Assembly (NCBI RefSeq): GCF_000518265.1
Contig: NZ_JADG01000018.1
Coordinates: 121,052-185,051, forward strand
Length of the DNA stretch: 64,000 nucleotides
Source of the DNA: Actinomadura oligospora ATCC 43269
GTDB lineage: Bacteria > Actinomycetota > Actinomycetes > Streptosporangiales > Streptosporangiaceae
Direction of reading: 5' to 3'
The notes beneath the pieces were generated by a model. That model saw only the letters and a list, made by a program, of their open reading frames with translations. It ran no database searches and was not told the origin of the DNA. The translations under genes and the position numbers were made by a program. This document shows, piece by piece, positions 32,250 to 39,956 of this stretch; within the stretch, counting starts at the first letter, position 1; the number at the start of each line of letters is the position of its first letter.

Positions 32250-34196
32250 TCAGCCGATGAACGGGATGCCGCCGTGGAGGATGTCCTCCACGCGCGCGCG
32301 GACCCCGTCCAGGCTCTTGCTCATGCCGTCCACCGGGGTGGTGTCGGGCGGCTGCTTCTGGGACAGGACGGCGAGCACGACCGTGAAGATCCCGAGGACC
32401 AGGACGCCCGCGAGGGCCGCCTCCGCGCGCGGGAGCAGCGCCCCCCACACGCGCGCGAGCTGGCGGCGCGGGGCGCCGCTGCCCGGGGCGAGGGCCAGCA
32501 GGCCGATCACGAGCATGGCGGAGTACGCCACGGCCTTGGACGCGGTCATGTCCGGGTAGGTGAACATGAGCACGCCGAGCAGGATCGCCCCGGCGAACAG
32601 CGAGAGCGCCGAGAGCAGCGCCGTCGCCATCACCGCGCCGGGCAGGTGCAGGGGCGTGCGGAAGGCCGCGCCGACCGCGTCGCCCGAGCGCGGGCCGCGC
32701 CGGGTGCGGCGGCCCTCCATGCCCTTGGCGGCCTTGTCGCCCGCGCGCAGCACCAGGACTCCGGCGATCGTCACCGCGACCGCGAGCAGCGGCGCGATGT
32801 TCGCGAACGCGATCAGCGCGCCGAGCACGAGCAGGCTGAGCACCCGGTACCAGCCGAACGGCTTCGGGTGCTCGCGCTTCTCCTGCGGCTCGGGCCGCTG
32901 TTTCGCGGGCTGCTGCTGGTCAGGGCGGTGCTGTGCCTGCTGCTGGTAGGGGTCGTACGGCTGGGGCGGCTGCGGCTCGGCCCTGCGGAGCCCGCCCTGC
33001 GGGGGCCAGCCCTGCTGGTTCGGATGCGCCGGCGGACGCGCCTGACCGGCCTGTGGATAACCGGCGCGGGCCGGACGGTGGTCGTACGGCCCGGGCGCGG
33101 GCGGCGGGACGGGCGGGGGCGCGGCCGGCGGCAGCATCCCGACGAAGTCCTTGGGCTGCTGCACGTGGACGGGCGCGGGCATCGGCGGAGGCGTGTCACG
33201 GAGGGTCTCGTCGCCCGCCGAGGGCGGCCCCAGGGGGCTCGCCGCGTCCTGGACGGTCTCGGGCTCGGCCGGCGCGTCCTTCGCGGTCTCCGGGCCCGGG
33301 AGCGGCGGCGTGAGGAGCGCGCCGTGATCGGGACGGGTCGTGAGCTGGTCGTCGATCCGGGTGTGGTCGGCGACCGTCGCGTCGATGTTGATCCGCTGGA
33401 CCAGCCCGGTCAGCTTCGCCGCCTCCGGCCGCTCGGCCGGGTTCCGGGCCATCGCGGCGCGCAGCACCGGCAGCAGCGCCTCCGGCACGCCGTCCAGGTC
33501 GGGACGGCCCTGCATGATCTTGTAGAAGATCGACTCGAAGGTGCCGGAGCCGAACGGCGGACGGCCGGTCGCGGCGTAGCCGACGGTGCCCGCCCAGGCG
33601 TGCACGTCCGACGGCGGGCCCGCGTCCTCGCCCTCGATGATCTCCGGGGCCAGGTAGCCGGGCGTGCCGATCACCATGCCGGTCGCGGTCAGCCGGGTCG
33701 CGTCCGCGCCCTGGGCGATGCCGAAGTCGATCACGATCGGCTCGCCGTCCAGCAGCATGACGTTCGCGGGCTTGAGGTCGCGGTGGATGATCCCCGCGTC
33801 GTGGATCGCCGACAGGGCCTCGGCGAGGCCCGCCGCCAGGCGCTGCAGGGCGCGCCCGTAGAGCGGCCCGGCGTCCTCGACGACCTCCTCGAGCGTCCGG
33901 CCCGGGACGTACTGGGTGACGATGTAGGGCCGCTCGGCCGTGACGTCCGCGTCGAGGATCTCGGCGACGTTGGCGCTGCGCACCCGCCGCATCGAGTCGG
34001 TCTCGCGGGCCAGCCTGCGGCGCGCCGTCGCGTCACCCGCGACCGCGGGGCGCAGCACCTTGATCGCCACCTCGCGGCCGTCGGGGGCCAGGCCGAGGTA
34101 GACGACCCCCATGCCACCCTCCCCGAGGGTCTCAAGGACGCGGTAGTGGCCGATCGACTGGTCGACGCTGTCCCCGGACGTGGCAACCCCCTTCAT
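32250..34196 (-). CDS. Membrane Ser/Thr protein kinase
   Basis: A 648-residue active-looking kinase. The kinase domain (~18-280) has GEGGMGVVY, Lys46 (VAIKVL), Asp140 in HRDLKPANV, Asp157 in DFG, TPGYLAPE and the usual helix pattern. A long Pro/Gln-rich linker (~305-450) and about five C-terminal membrane segments (~455-600) follow; the last ~40 residues (PDTTPVDGMSKSLDGVRARVEDILHGGIPF) are probably exposed. No PASTA repeats. The N-terminus MKGVATSGDSVDQSIGHYRVL may be a few residues too long; ATG 34196 has GGA 5 nt upstream. Second of three kinase-fold genes in a row on this strand. Confidence 0.9.
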   Translation of the reverse strand: MKGVATSGDSVDQSIGHYRVLETLGEGGMGVVYLGLAPDGREVAIKVLRPAVAGDATARRRLARETDSMRRVRSANVAEILDADVTAERPYIVTQYVPGRTLEEVVEDAGPLYGRALQRLAAGLAEALSAIHDAGIIHRDLKPANVMLLDGEPIVIDFGIAQGADATRLTATGMVIGTPGYLAPEIIEGEDAGPPSDVHAWAGTVGYAATGRPPFGSGTFESIFYKIMQGRPDLDGVPEALLPVLRAAMARNPAERPEAAKLTGLVQRINIDATVADHTRIDDQLTTRPDHGALLTPPLPGPETAKDAPAEPETVQDAASPLGPPSAGDETLRDTPPPMPAPVHVQQPKDFVGMLPPAAPPPVPPPAPGPYDHRPARAGYPQAGQARPPAHPNQQGWPPQGGLRRAEPQPPQPYDPYQQQAQHRPDQQQPAKQRPEPQEKREHPKPFGWYRVLSLLVLGALIAFANIAPLLAVAVTIAGVLVLRAGDKAAKGMEGRRTRRGPRSGDAVGAAFRTPLHLPGAVMATALLSALSLFAGAILLGVLMFTYPDMTASKAVAYSAMLVIGLLALAPGSGAPRRQLARVWGALLPRAEAALAGVLVLGIFTVVLAVLSQKQPPDTTPVDGMSKSLDGVRARVEDILHGGIPFIG

Positions 34197-34296
34197 CGTT
34201 TCCGAAACCCTACCTTCGTCCGCCGAGCCGGTCCGCGCCCGCCACCGGGGCGTCCGATTCCCGCCATTTCGCCGTCCCCCTCCCGAGCCTTCACGA

Positions 34297-35157
34297 TCAT
34301 GCGACGGCCGCGCGGGCCGCGGAGTTCGCGGACCACGCGGATTCGTGCGCCCATTCGGCCAGCGCCCCGGCCAGCCACCGCGCCGACGGGCGTTCCGCCG
34401 GGTCGCGGGAGAGGGCCTTGGCCACCGGCCCGGCCAGCGGCCCGGTGACCCCGTCGAGGTCGGCCATCCCGCGCAGGATCCGGAAGCACACCGCGTGCAG
34501 CGACCCCTTGCCGAACGGCGACCGCCCCGTCGCCGCGTACGCGACGGTGGCCCCCCAGGCGAAGACGTCCGAGGCGGCTGAGGCGTTCCCGCCTTCGATC
34601 AGTTCGGGGGCGAGATAGGCCGGAGTGCCCGCGACCATGCGCCGCCTCCGCTGCGGGCGCTCCGCCGTGTACAGGACGTGATCGGAGCCCGGCTCGTGCG
34701 CGATACCGAAGTCGATCAGCGTCGGACGGTCGCCGAGCACCATGACGTTGCCCGGCGCCACGTCCCGGTGCAGCACCCCCGCGTCGTGGACGGCCGCCAG
34801 CGCGAGCGCCAGCGTGCGGGCGAACCTCGGCACGCGCGCGCGGCGCAGCGGCCCGTACGCGTCCACGAGGTCGCCGAGCGGCGTGCCGGGCACGTAGCCC
34901 ATGGCGAGGTGCGGCCGGTCGCTCTCGATCCGGCCGCCGAGCAGTGGCGCGACGTACGGGCTGTCCACCCGCCGCTGGGCCGCCATCTCCCTGGCCAGCC
35001 GCCGCCGGGCCTCCGCGTCGGGCGCGAACTCCGGCCGGAGCTCCTTGACCGCGACCTCGCGTCCTGCGGCGTCCAAGGCGAGATGGACGACCGCGGTCCC
35101 CCCGCGTCCGATCTCGTTCAGCAACCGATAGTCGCCCAGCCGCCGATGCGTCCCCAT
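34297..35157 (-). CDS. Soluble Ser/Thr kinase-like protein with HRDVAPGN catalytic loop
   Basis: A 286-residue single-domain kinase with no membrane segment. The glycine loop GRGGTAVVH, Lys38, Asp132, Asn137 and DFG Asp149 are present, but the loop lysine that normally contacts the gamma-phosphate is Ala134 (HRDVAPGN). Most Ser/Thr kinases have Lys here, whereas tyrosine kinases carry Ala/Arg variants, so activity is uncertain rather than excluded. The activation segment is extended with a basic run (RPQRRRR) before TPAYLAPE. ATG 35157 has AAAGGGGA upstream. About 100 bp upstream of the membrane kinase gene on the same strand. Confidence 0.82.
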   Translation of the reverse strand: MGTHRRLGDYRLLNEIGRGGTAVVHLALDAAGREVAVKELRPEFAPDAEARRRLAREMAAQRRVDSPYVAPLLGGRIESDRPHLAMGYVPGTPLGDLVDAYGPLRRARVPRFARTLALALAAVHDAGVLHRDVAPGNVMVLGDRPTLIDFGIAHEPGSDHVLYTAERPQRRRRMVAGTPAYLAPELIEGGNASAASDVFAWGATVAYAATGRSPFGKGSLHAVCFRILRGMADLDGVTGPLAGPVAKALSRDPAERPSARWLAGALAEWAHESAWSANSAARAAVA

Positions 35158-35304
35158 ATCCCCTTTGACGCCGGTTCCGCCAGGGTCGTTCCTGGGGAAA
35201 CCGGGGTCTTCGGCGGTTCCGTGCGCGGGCGCGCGAGCGGGCCTCGCGGGCAGACTGCCAGGCCTGGGGGCGGACCTGGGGGCCTTGGGGGGAGGCCTGA
35301 GGGG

Positions 35305-36255
35305 TCAGGACTTGCGGGCGGCCTGGCGGGCGCGGCGCTCTTCGCGGCGGGTCTCGAACTTGGTGGCGGCGCCGTTCAGGCCCGCCATGAACTCCGCCAG
35401 TTCCTCGCGCGCCTTCTCGCCGTCGCCGCTCAGGTCGGTGCGGTCGAACACGCCCCACTTGCGCAGCACCGGGACGACGACGTCGTCGTGGTGCAGGCGC
35501 AGGTCGTAGATGCCCGCGTTCGCGATGATCACGGACTTGCGCAGGAATCCGTCGATGCTGTGGCCCGGCATCTGGAACCCCTTCACGACGTCGGTGACGG
35601 CGCGCATGGTCTCGTTGGGCGCGAGGTCGAACGCCGCGCCGAGGAGGTTCCGGTAGAAGACCATGTGGAGGTTCTCGTCCGCGGCCACGCGAGAGAGCAT
35701 CTGGTCGCAGATCGGGTCGCCGGACGCCTTGCCGGTGTTGCGGTGCGAGACGCGGGTGGCGAGCTCCTGGAACGAGACGTACGCCACACCGTGCAGGAAC
35801 GAGTCGCCGTGGTCGGCCTCGTAGCCGACCTCCATGTGCTTCATGCGCGCGCGTTCCAGCGCGACCGGGTCGACGGCGCGCGTCACCGAGAGGTAGTCAC
35901 GCAGGACGATCCCATGCCGGTTCTCCTCGGCCGTCCATCGGTTGACCCACGTGCCCCAGGCGCCGTCCCGGCCGAACACGTCGGCGATGGCGCGGTGGTA
36001 GCCCGGCAGGTTGTCCTCGGTGAGCAGGTTGACGATCAGCGACTCGCGCGCCTCTTCGGTGATCTTGGAGTCGCCGGGCTCCCAGCCCTCGCCGCCGAGC
36101 GGACCGTCGAAGTCGCGGCCCTGGCTCCACGGGACGTACTGGTGCGGGAACCACTCCTTGGCCACCCCGAGGTGCCGGTTGAGCTCGTTCTCGACGACCG
36201 GCTCGAGCTCGATGAGGAGCTGGATCTGGTCCTTGGACTCGGGCGTCACGGTCAT
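35305..36255 (-). CDS. Stearoyl-ACP-type (diiron, soluble) acyl desaturase
   Basis: Member of the FA_desaturase_2 family (plant-like acyl-ACP desaturases, mycobacterial DesA1/DesA2), which introduces a double bond into ACP-bound acyl chains. The 316-residue protein has the diiron ligands Glu80, the EENRH motif (110-114), Glu164 and the DENLH motif (193-197). Start ATG 36255 (MTVTPESKDQ) is supported by GAAGGA 6 nt upstream; the open frame to 36318 is not needed. A perfect inverted repeat 115-130 bp upstream may bind a fatty-acid regulator. Monocistronic; the electron donor is not encoded nearby. Confidence 0.92.
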   Translation of the reverse strand: MTVTPESKDQIQLLIELEPVVENELNRHLGVAKEWFPHQYVPWSQGRDFDGPLGGEGWEPGDSKITEEARESLIVNLLTEDNLPGYHRAIADVFGRDGAWGTWVNRWTAEENRHGIVLRDYLSVTRAVDPVALERARMKHMEVGYEADHGDSFLHGVAYVSFQELATRVSHRNTGKASGDPICDQMLSRVAADENLHMVFYRNLLGAAFDLAPNETMRAVTDVVKGFQMPGHSIDGFLRKSVIIANAGIYDLRLHHDDVVVPVLRKWGVFDRTDLSGDGEKAREELAEFMAGLNGAATKFETRREERRARQAARKS

Positions 36256-36368
36256 GCGTTTCCTTCGCTGGACAGGGCGGTCGAGTGGCCGCGCACCGGC
36301 CCTGGGTTCGGGCGGCACGGCGCGGCGGGGGCTCGGCCGGGGTCGCCGGTCGCGGGTGGCGATCAGCG

Positions 36369-36388
36369 AACCTACGGAAGCGTAGGTT
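36369..36388. promoter_or_regulatory. Perfect inverted repeat upstream of the desaturase gene
   Basis: AACCTACG (36369-36376), spacer GAAG, CGTAGGTT (36381-36388): a 20-bp operator-like palindrome. A second palindrome CGATCG-TCG-CGATCG follows immediately (36390-36404). Both lie 114-150 bp upstream of the desaturase start, in the AT-richer part of the gap. The shape fits a TetR-family lipid regulator site. Confidence 0.65.
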
Positions 36389-36512
36389 TCGATCGTCGCG
36401 ATCGTGTCAGGCTCCCGTCAAGGCACTCTCGTCACAAGGTACGCGGCGGAATTCTTGTCGGAAGTGATGAAACCCGGACCGGATTCGCCCTCCCCTCGCG
36501 TCCGGCCGGTGG

Positions 36513-37280
36513 TCACTGCGAGCCAGCGGCCTGTTTCCACAGGCGGTTCGCCGCGGCGCGCAGGAGCGGCCGGGGCAGCATCTTGAGGGCGGGCATCGCC
36601 GCCTTGTACTGGAGGCCCGGGACGCACAGGGCACGGCCTAGTTCCACCGCGTCCAGGCCCGCGCGCGCGACGTCCTGCCGCCGCAGCCACAGGGGATGCG
36701 GGTCGTGCGCCTCGTCCGTGCGCGTGAAGCCCGGGCAGAGCGCGGTGACGTGGACGCCGCGTCCGACGACCTCCGCGTGCAGGCTCTCCGAGAAGGACGC
36801 GACGTACGCCTTGGTCGCGCCATAGGTCGCGCTACCGGGGGACGGCGCGAACCCGGACACGGACGAGACGTTCAGCACCCCGCCTCGTCCGCGCGCGAGC
36901 ATCCCGGGCAGGACGGCGTGGGTCAGCCGGACGAGCGCGTTCACGTTCAGGTCGATCTCGCGGAGCTGGTCGTCCAGCGGGAGCTCGGCGAAGGCCCCGA
37001 ACGCCCCGTACCCGGCGTTGTTGACGAGCAGTTCCACCGGTTCGTGGCGGAGCCTGCGCTCGACCTCGTCGCGGTCGGCAGGTTCGGTGAGGTCGGCGGC
37101 GATGACCTCGACCGCGACCCGGAACCGTTCGACCAGCTCGCGCGCGAGCACGTCCAGCCGGTCGGCGCGGCGGGCGACGATGACGAGGTCCGCTCCGCGC
37201 CCGGCCAGTTCGCGCGCGAAACTCTCGCCGATCCCACTGGAAGCGCCCGTGACGAGGGCGGTTCGGAACGCCTGCCGCAT
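36513..37280 (-). CDS. Short-chain dehydrogenase/reductase
   Basis: A 255-residue classical SDR. NAD(P)-binding TGASSGIG (11-18), NNAG (87-90), the catalytic Ser in NVSSVSG and Tyr153/Lys157 in YGATK are all present. RRADRLDVL after strand 2 (Arg37/Arg38) favours NADPH. ATG 37280 is chosen because homology begins at MRQAFRTALVTG; the longer open frame upstream overlaps antisense to the next kinase. It resembles the DltE/YqjQ-like group that often acts on lipids or steroids; substrate unknown. No evident SD, so it may be leaderless. Same strand as the desaturase, with a gap of about 260 bp. Confidence 0.88.
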   Translation of the reverse strand: MRQAFRTALVTGASSGIGESFARELAGRGADLVIVARRADRLDVLARELVERFRVAVEVIAADLTEPADRDEVERRLRHEPVELLVNNAGYGAFGAFAELPLDDQLREIDLNVNALVRLTHAVLPGMLARGRGGVLNVSSVSGFAPSPGSATYGATKAYVASFSESLHAEVVGRGVHVTALCPGFTRTDEAHDPHPLWLRRQDVARAGLDAVELGRALCVPGLQYKAAMPALKMLPRPLLRAAANRLWKQAAGSQ

Positions 37281-37466
37281 GGCGGGTGATGCTAGCCGCT
37301 CACCCGCGCGCGCGGAGTGCTTCACCTCGGGCAAGGCCTCCGGTAACGGCCCTCCCGCGACCCGGGTCGTGATGAGATCGAGACCCATTGGTCGTGCCTC
37401 GCGGACATCTCGGGGCAAACCCCATACGATCATCCACCGCAGTCCACGAGCGCGACGGGTGTCCCA

Positions 37467-38969
37467 GTGCGAACGGAAGATCGGATCGGCCCCTACCGGG
37501 TGCTCGAAGAGCTCGGCGTCGGGGGGATGGGCGAAGTCAGCCTCGCCCTGGACGAGCACGGCCGGGCCGTGGCCGTGAAGGTCCTGCATCCGGCCGTCGC
37601 GCGCGACGAGGTCGCCCGCAAGCGCCTCGAACGCGAGGTCGCCACCATGCGCCGCGTCCGTGGCCCGTTCGTCGCCGAGCTCCTCGACGCCGACTTCACC
37701 GCACACCGCCCGTACATCGTCACCCGCTACGTCCAGGGCCGGACGCTGGACGAGGTGTTGCGTGAGCGGGGACCACTGCGCGGAGCCGCCCTGCGAAGGT
37801 GCGCGCGCGGACTGGCGCGCTCGCTCGTGGCGATCCACGAGGGCGGCGTCGTCCACCGCGATCTCAAGCCGGGCAACGTCATGCTCGTGGACGGCGACCC
37901 CGTCGTCATCGACTTCGGCCTCGCGCACGTGCTGGACGCGACCCGTCTCACGCTCACGGGCACCGCCATCGGCACCCCCGGCTACCTCGCCCCCGAGGTG
38001 CTGGACGGCGAACGCGCCACCCCGGCGTCCGACATCTTCTCCTGGGGCGCGTCCGTCGTGCACGCGGCCTCGGGACGCCCGCCCTTCGGCTCCGGCCCGG
38101 CGGCGGCCATCTGCTCCCGGATCCTGCGCGGGCGCGCGGACCTGACGGGCGTTCCGCGCGACCTGCTCCCCGCCGTCCGGGCCGCGCTCTCGGTGGACCC
38201 CGCCGACCGTCCTACGGCGATCGAACTACTGCCCCTGCTACGGCCCGTTCCGCCGGACGCGCCCACCGAGGCGATCCCCATTCCGCCGCGTCCGCCTGCC
38301 GTGCCTGAGACGGAGGCACCCGATGCCGTGCCCTCGTCGGCCGCTGAGGAGGAGCAGGAGACGCGTGCGCAGGAGCCTGAGGCATCGCACGTGCATGAGC
38401 CGGACAGTTCAGGTCAGGCGGCGAAGGGTGATGGAGGCCGCCGCCAGGCCGGTGCACGGCCGCGGAAGCTGCGCGGGGCGCTGGGTGCGCTCGTGTTGGC
38501 CGTCCTACCGGGGACTGCGCTCGCCATACCGATACTGACGTCGGCCGCCTGCCTGCTCTGGTTCTTCCTGGTCTACGCGCGCCGGGCCCTTCGGCGTATG
38601 CGGCTCCGCATCACGAGCGCACGAGGCGGACGCGCCGCACGGTTCCGCGCGGGCATCGCCGCCCTCATTGCCGTCCCTCTGGAAGTGCTCATCCGCCTGG
38701 GGTTGCTGACCGTCGCGGGAGCGGGCGTCTACGCCGCCATCTTCGCCCTGGCCCGGCTCACCCCCGCGTCCGGGCGGGCCGCGGAGATCGCACTGGGCGT
38801 CCTCGCCGCGATCGTCATCGCACTGCGATGCCGCTACAACACGTCGGCAGCCCTATGGCTGAGGCTGCTTCTGCCTGTCGTCGCCATAGGGCTGCTCGCC
38901 GCCGCCGCTTACGCGGTCCATCCCGCCATCTGGTGGCCGCTGCCACCGTTCGAGACCACCGACCAGTGA
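37467..38969 (+). CDS. Membrane Ser/Thr protein kinase
   Basis: A 500-residue kinase closely parallel to the 32250-34196 kinase (shared stretches RRLxREVxxMRRVR, RPYIVTRYVxGRTLxEV, IGTPGYLAPE). The kinase domain (~8-270) has Lys38, Asp132 in HRDLKPGNV and DFG Asp149, and so should be active. An acidic/Pro-rich linker (~275-330) precedes three to five hydrophobic segments (~338-495). No extracellular sensor domain is apparent. GTG 37467 is the start. It is divergent from the SDR gene and probably a paralogue of its neighbours that arose by local duplication. Confidence 0.9.
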   Translation: MRTEDRIGPYRVLEELGVGGMGEVSLALDEHGRAVAVKVLHPAVARDEVARKRLEREVATMRRVRGPFVAELLDADFTAHRPYIVTRYVQGRTLDEVLRERGPLRGAALRRCARGLARSLVAIHEGGVVHRDLKPGNVMLVDGDPVVIDFGLAHVLDATRLTLTGTAIGTPGYLAPEVLDGERATPASDIFSWGASVVHAASGRPPFGSGPAAAICSRILRGRADLTGVPRDLLPAVRAALSVDPADRPTAIELLPLLRPVPPDAPTEAIPIPPRPPAVPETEAPDAVPSSAAEEEQETRAQEPEASHVHEPDSSGQAAKGDGGRRQAGARPRKLRGALGALVLAVLPGTALAIPILTSAACLLWFFLVYARRALRRMRLRITSARGGRAARFRAGIAALIAVPLEVLIRLGLLTVAGAGVYAAIFALARLTPASGRAAEIALGVLAAIVIALRCRYNTSAALWLRLLLPVVAIGLLAAAAYAVHPAIWWPLPPFETTDQ

Positions 38970-38997
38970 GGACCAGCGGAAAACTCAAGGGCAGGGG

Positions 38998-39032
38998 TTT
39001 GGTCCGGGTCAGCGCTTGGGTCCGGGTCAGCG
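38998..39032. repeat. 18-bp tandem duplication spanning the enoyl-CoA hydratase stop codon
   Basis: GGTCCGGGTCAGCG at 39001-39014 recurs at 39019-39032. The second copy contains the stop (39027-39029) of the enoyl-CoA hydratase gene, and the first lies just beyond it. Confidence 0.75.
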
Positions 39033-39821
39033 GCCGGTGAACTTGGCCTTGCCCGGGCCCTCCTCCATGAAGCTCTTCATGCCGTTCTGCTGGTCCTCCG
39101 TGGCGAACAGCGCGGAGAACCGGGTGCGCTCGATCTCCAGGCCCGTCTCCAGGTCGACCTCAAGGCCCGAGTCGATGGCCTGCTTGGCGGCGCGCAGCGC
39201 CAGCGCGGGCCCGCCCACGAAGGTCTTGGCCCACGTCACGGCCTCCTCGTAGACCTTGTCGTCCGGGACGACGCGGTCGAGGAGTCCCATGGCCAGTGCC
39301 TCGTCCGCGCGCACGTGGCGCCCGGAGAAGATCAGGTCCTTCGCCTTGGCGGGACCGACCAGCCGCGCGAGCCGCTGCGTGCCTCCCGCGCCCGGGATGA
39401 TCCCCAGCTGGATCTCCGGCTGCCCCACCTTCGCTCCCGCGCCCGCGATCCGGAAGTCGGCGGTCAGCGCGACCTCCAGGCCGCCCCCGAGCGCGTACCC
39501 GGTGATCGCCGCGATGACCGGCTTCGGGATCGCCGCGAGCGCCTTGGTGAAGTCCTGGAGCAGCCGGGACGGGACGCCCGACATCTGCGCGTACGAGAGC
39601 GGCGCCATCTCCTTGATGTCGGCCCCGGCCGCGAACACCCGCTCCCCGCCGTACAGCACGACCGCGGCCGTCTCGTCGTCCTCGCCCACCTGCCGCGCGG
39701 CCTCGACCAGCTCACGCTGCATCTGGGCGTTGAGGGCGTTCATCTTCGGCCGGTCCAGCCGGATCGTCGCCACGCCGCCCTCGGACTCGACACGTACGAA
39801 CTCGCCCACAAACGCCTCCAT
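39027..39821 (-). CDS. Enoyl-CoA hydratase/isomerase family protein
   Basis: A 264-residue crotonase, expected to hydrate trans-2-enoyl-CoA in fatty-acid oxidation. The oxyanion-hole segments GGERVFAAGADIKEM and GYALGGGLEVALTAD are present, as are both catalytic Glu candidates (in GGLEVAL and PEIQLGIIPGAGGTQRLARLVG). These match true hydratases such as EchA8 rather than the inactive paralogues. ATG 39821 (MEAFVGEFVRVESEGGVATIRLDRP); the SD is weak. It stands alone between a kinase gene and the SNF2 gene. EtfBA encoded in this window could serve the dehydrogenase step of the same pathway. Confidence 0.93.
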   Translation of the reverse strand: MEAFVGEFVRVESEGGVATIRLDRPKMNALNAQMQRELVEAARQVGEDDETAAVVLYGGERVFAAGADIKEMAPLSYAQMSGVPSRLLQDFTKALAAIPKPVIAAITGYALGGGLEVALTADFRIAGAGAKVGQPEIQLGIIPGAGGTQRLARLVGPAKAKDLIFSGRHVRADEALAMGLLDRVVPDDKVYEEAVTWAKTFVGGPALALRAAKQAIDSGLEVDLETGLEIERTRFSALFATEDQQNGMKSFMEEGPGKAKFTGR

Positions 39822-39956
39822 CGCTGCCGGAACACCAACGGACAGAGCCTAATCTCTCGGGGTTATCCACAGGTCGGCGGAGGCGGGCCGGGTGTCGCCG
39901 GCCGCTGGTAGCTTCGGTGGTCTTCGTAGGTTCGGGTGAGCTGGGGGAACATCGGC

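Noticed and set aside
30540..34448. 1302-codon plus-strand frame across the kinase cluster
   Set aside because: It is antisense to two kinase-fold genes with clear motifs, has no start context and shows no recognisable domain.
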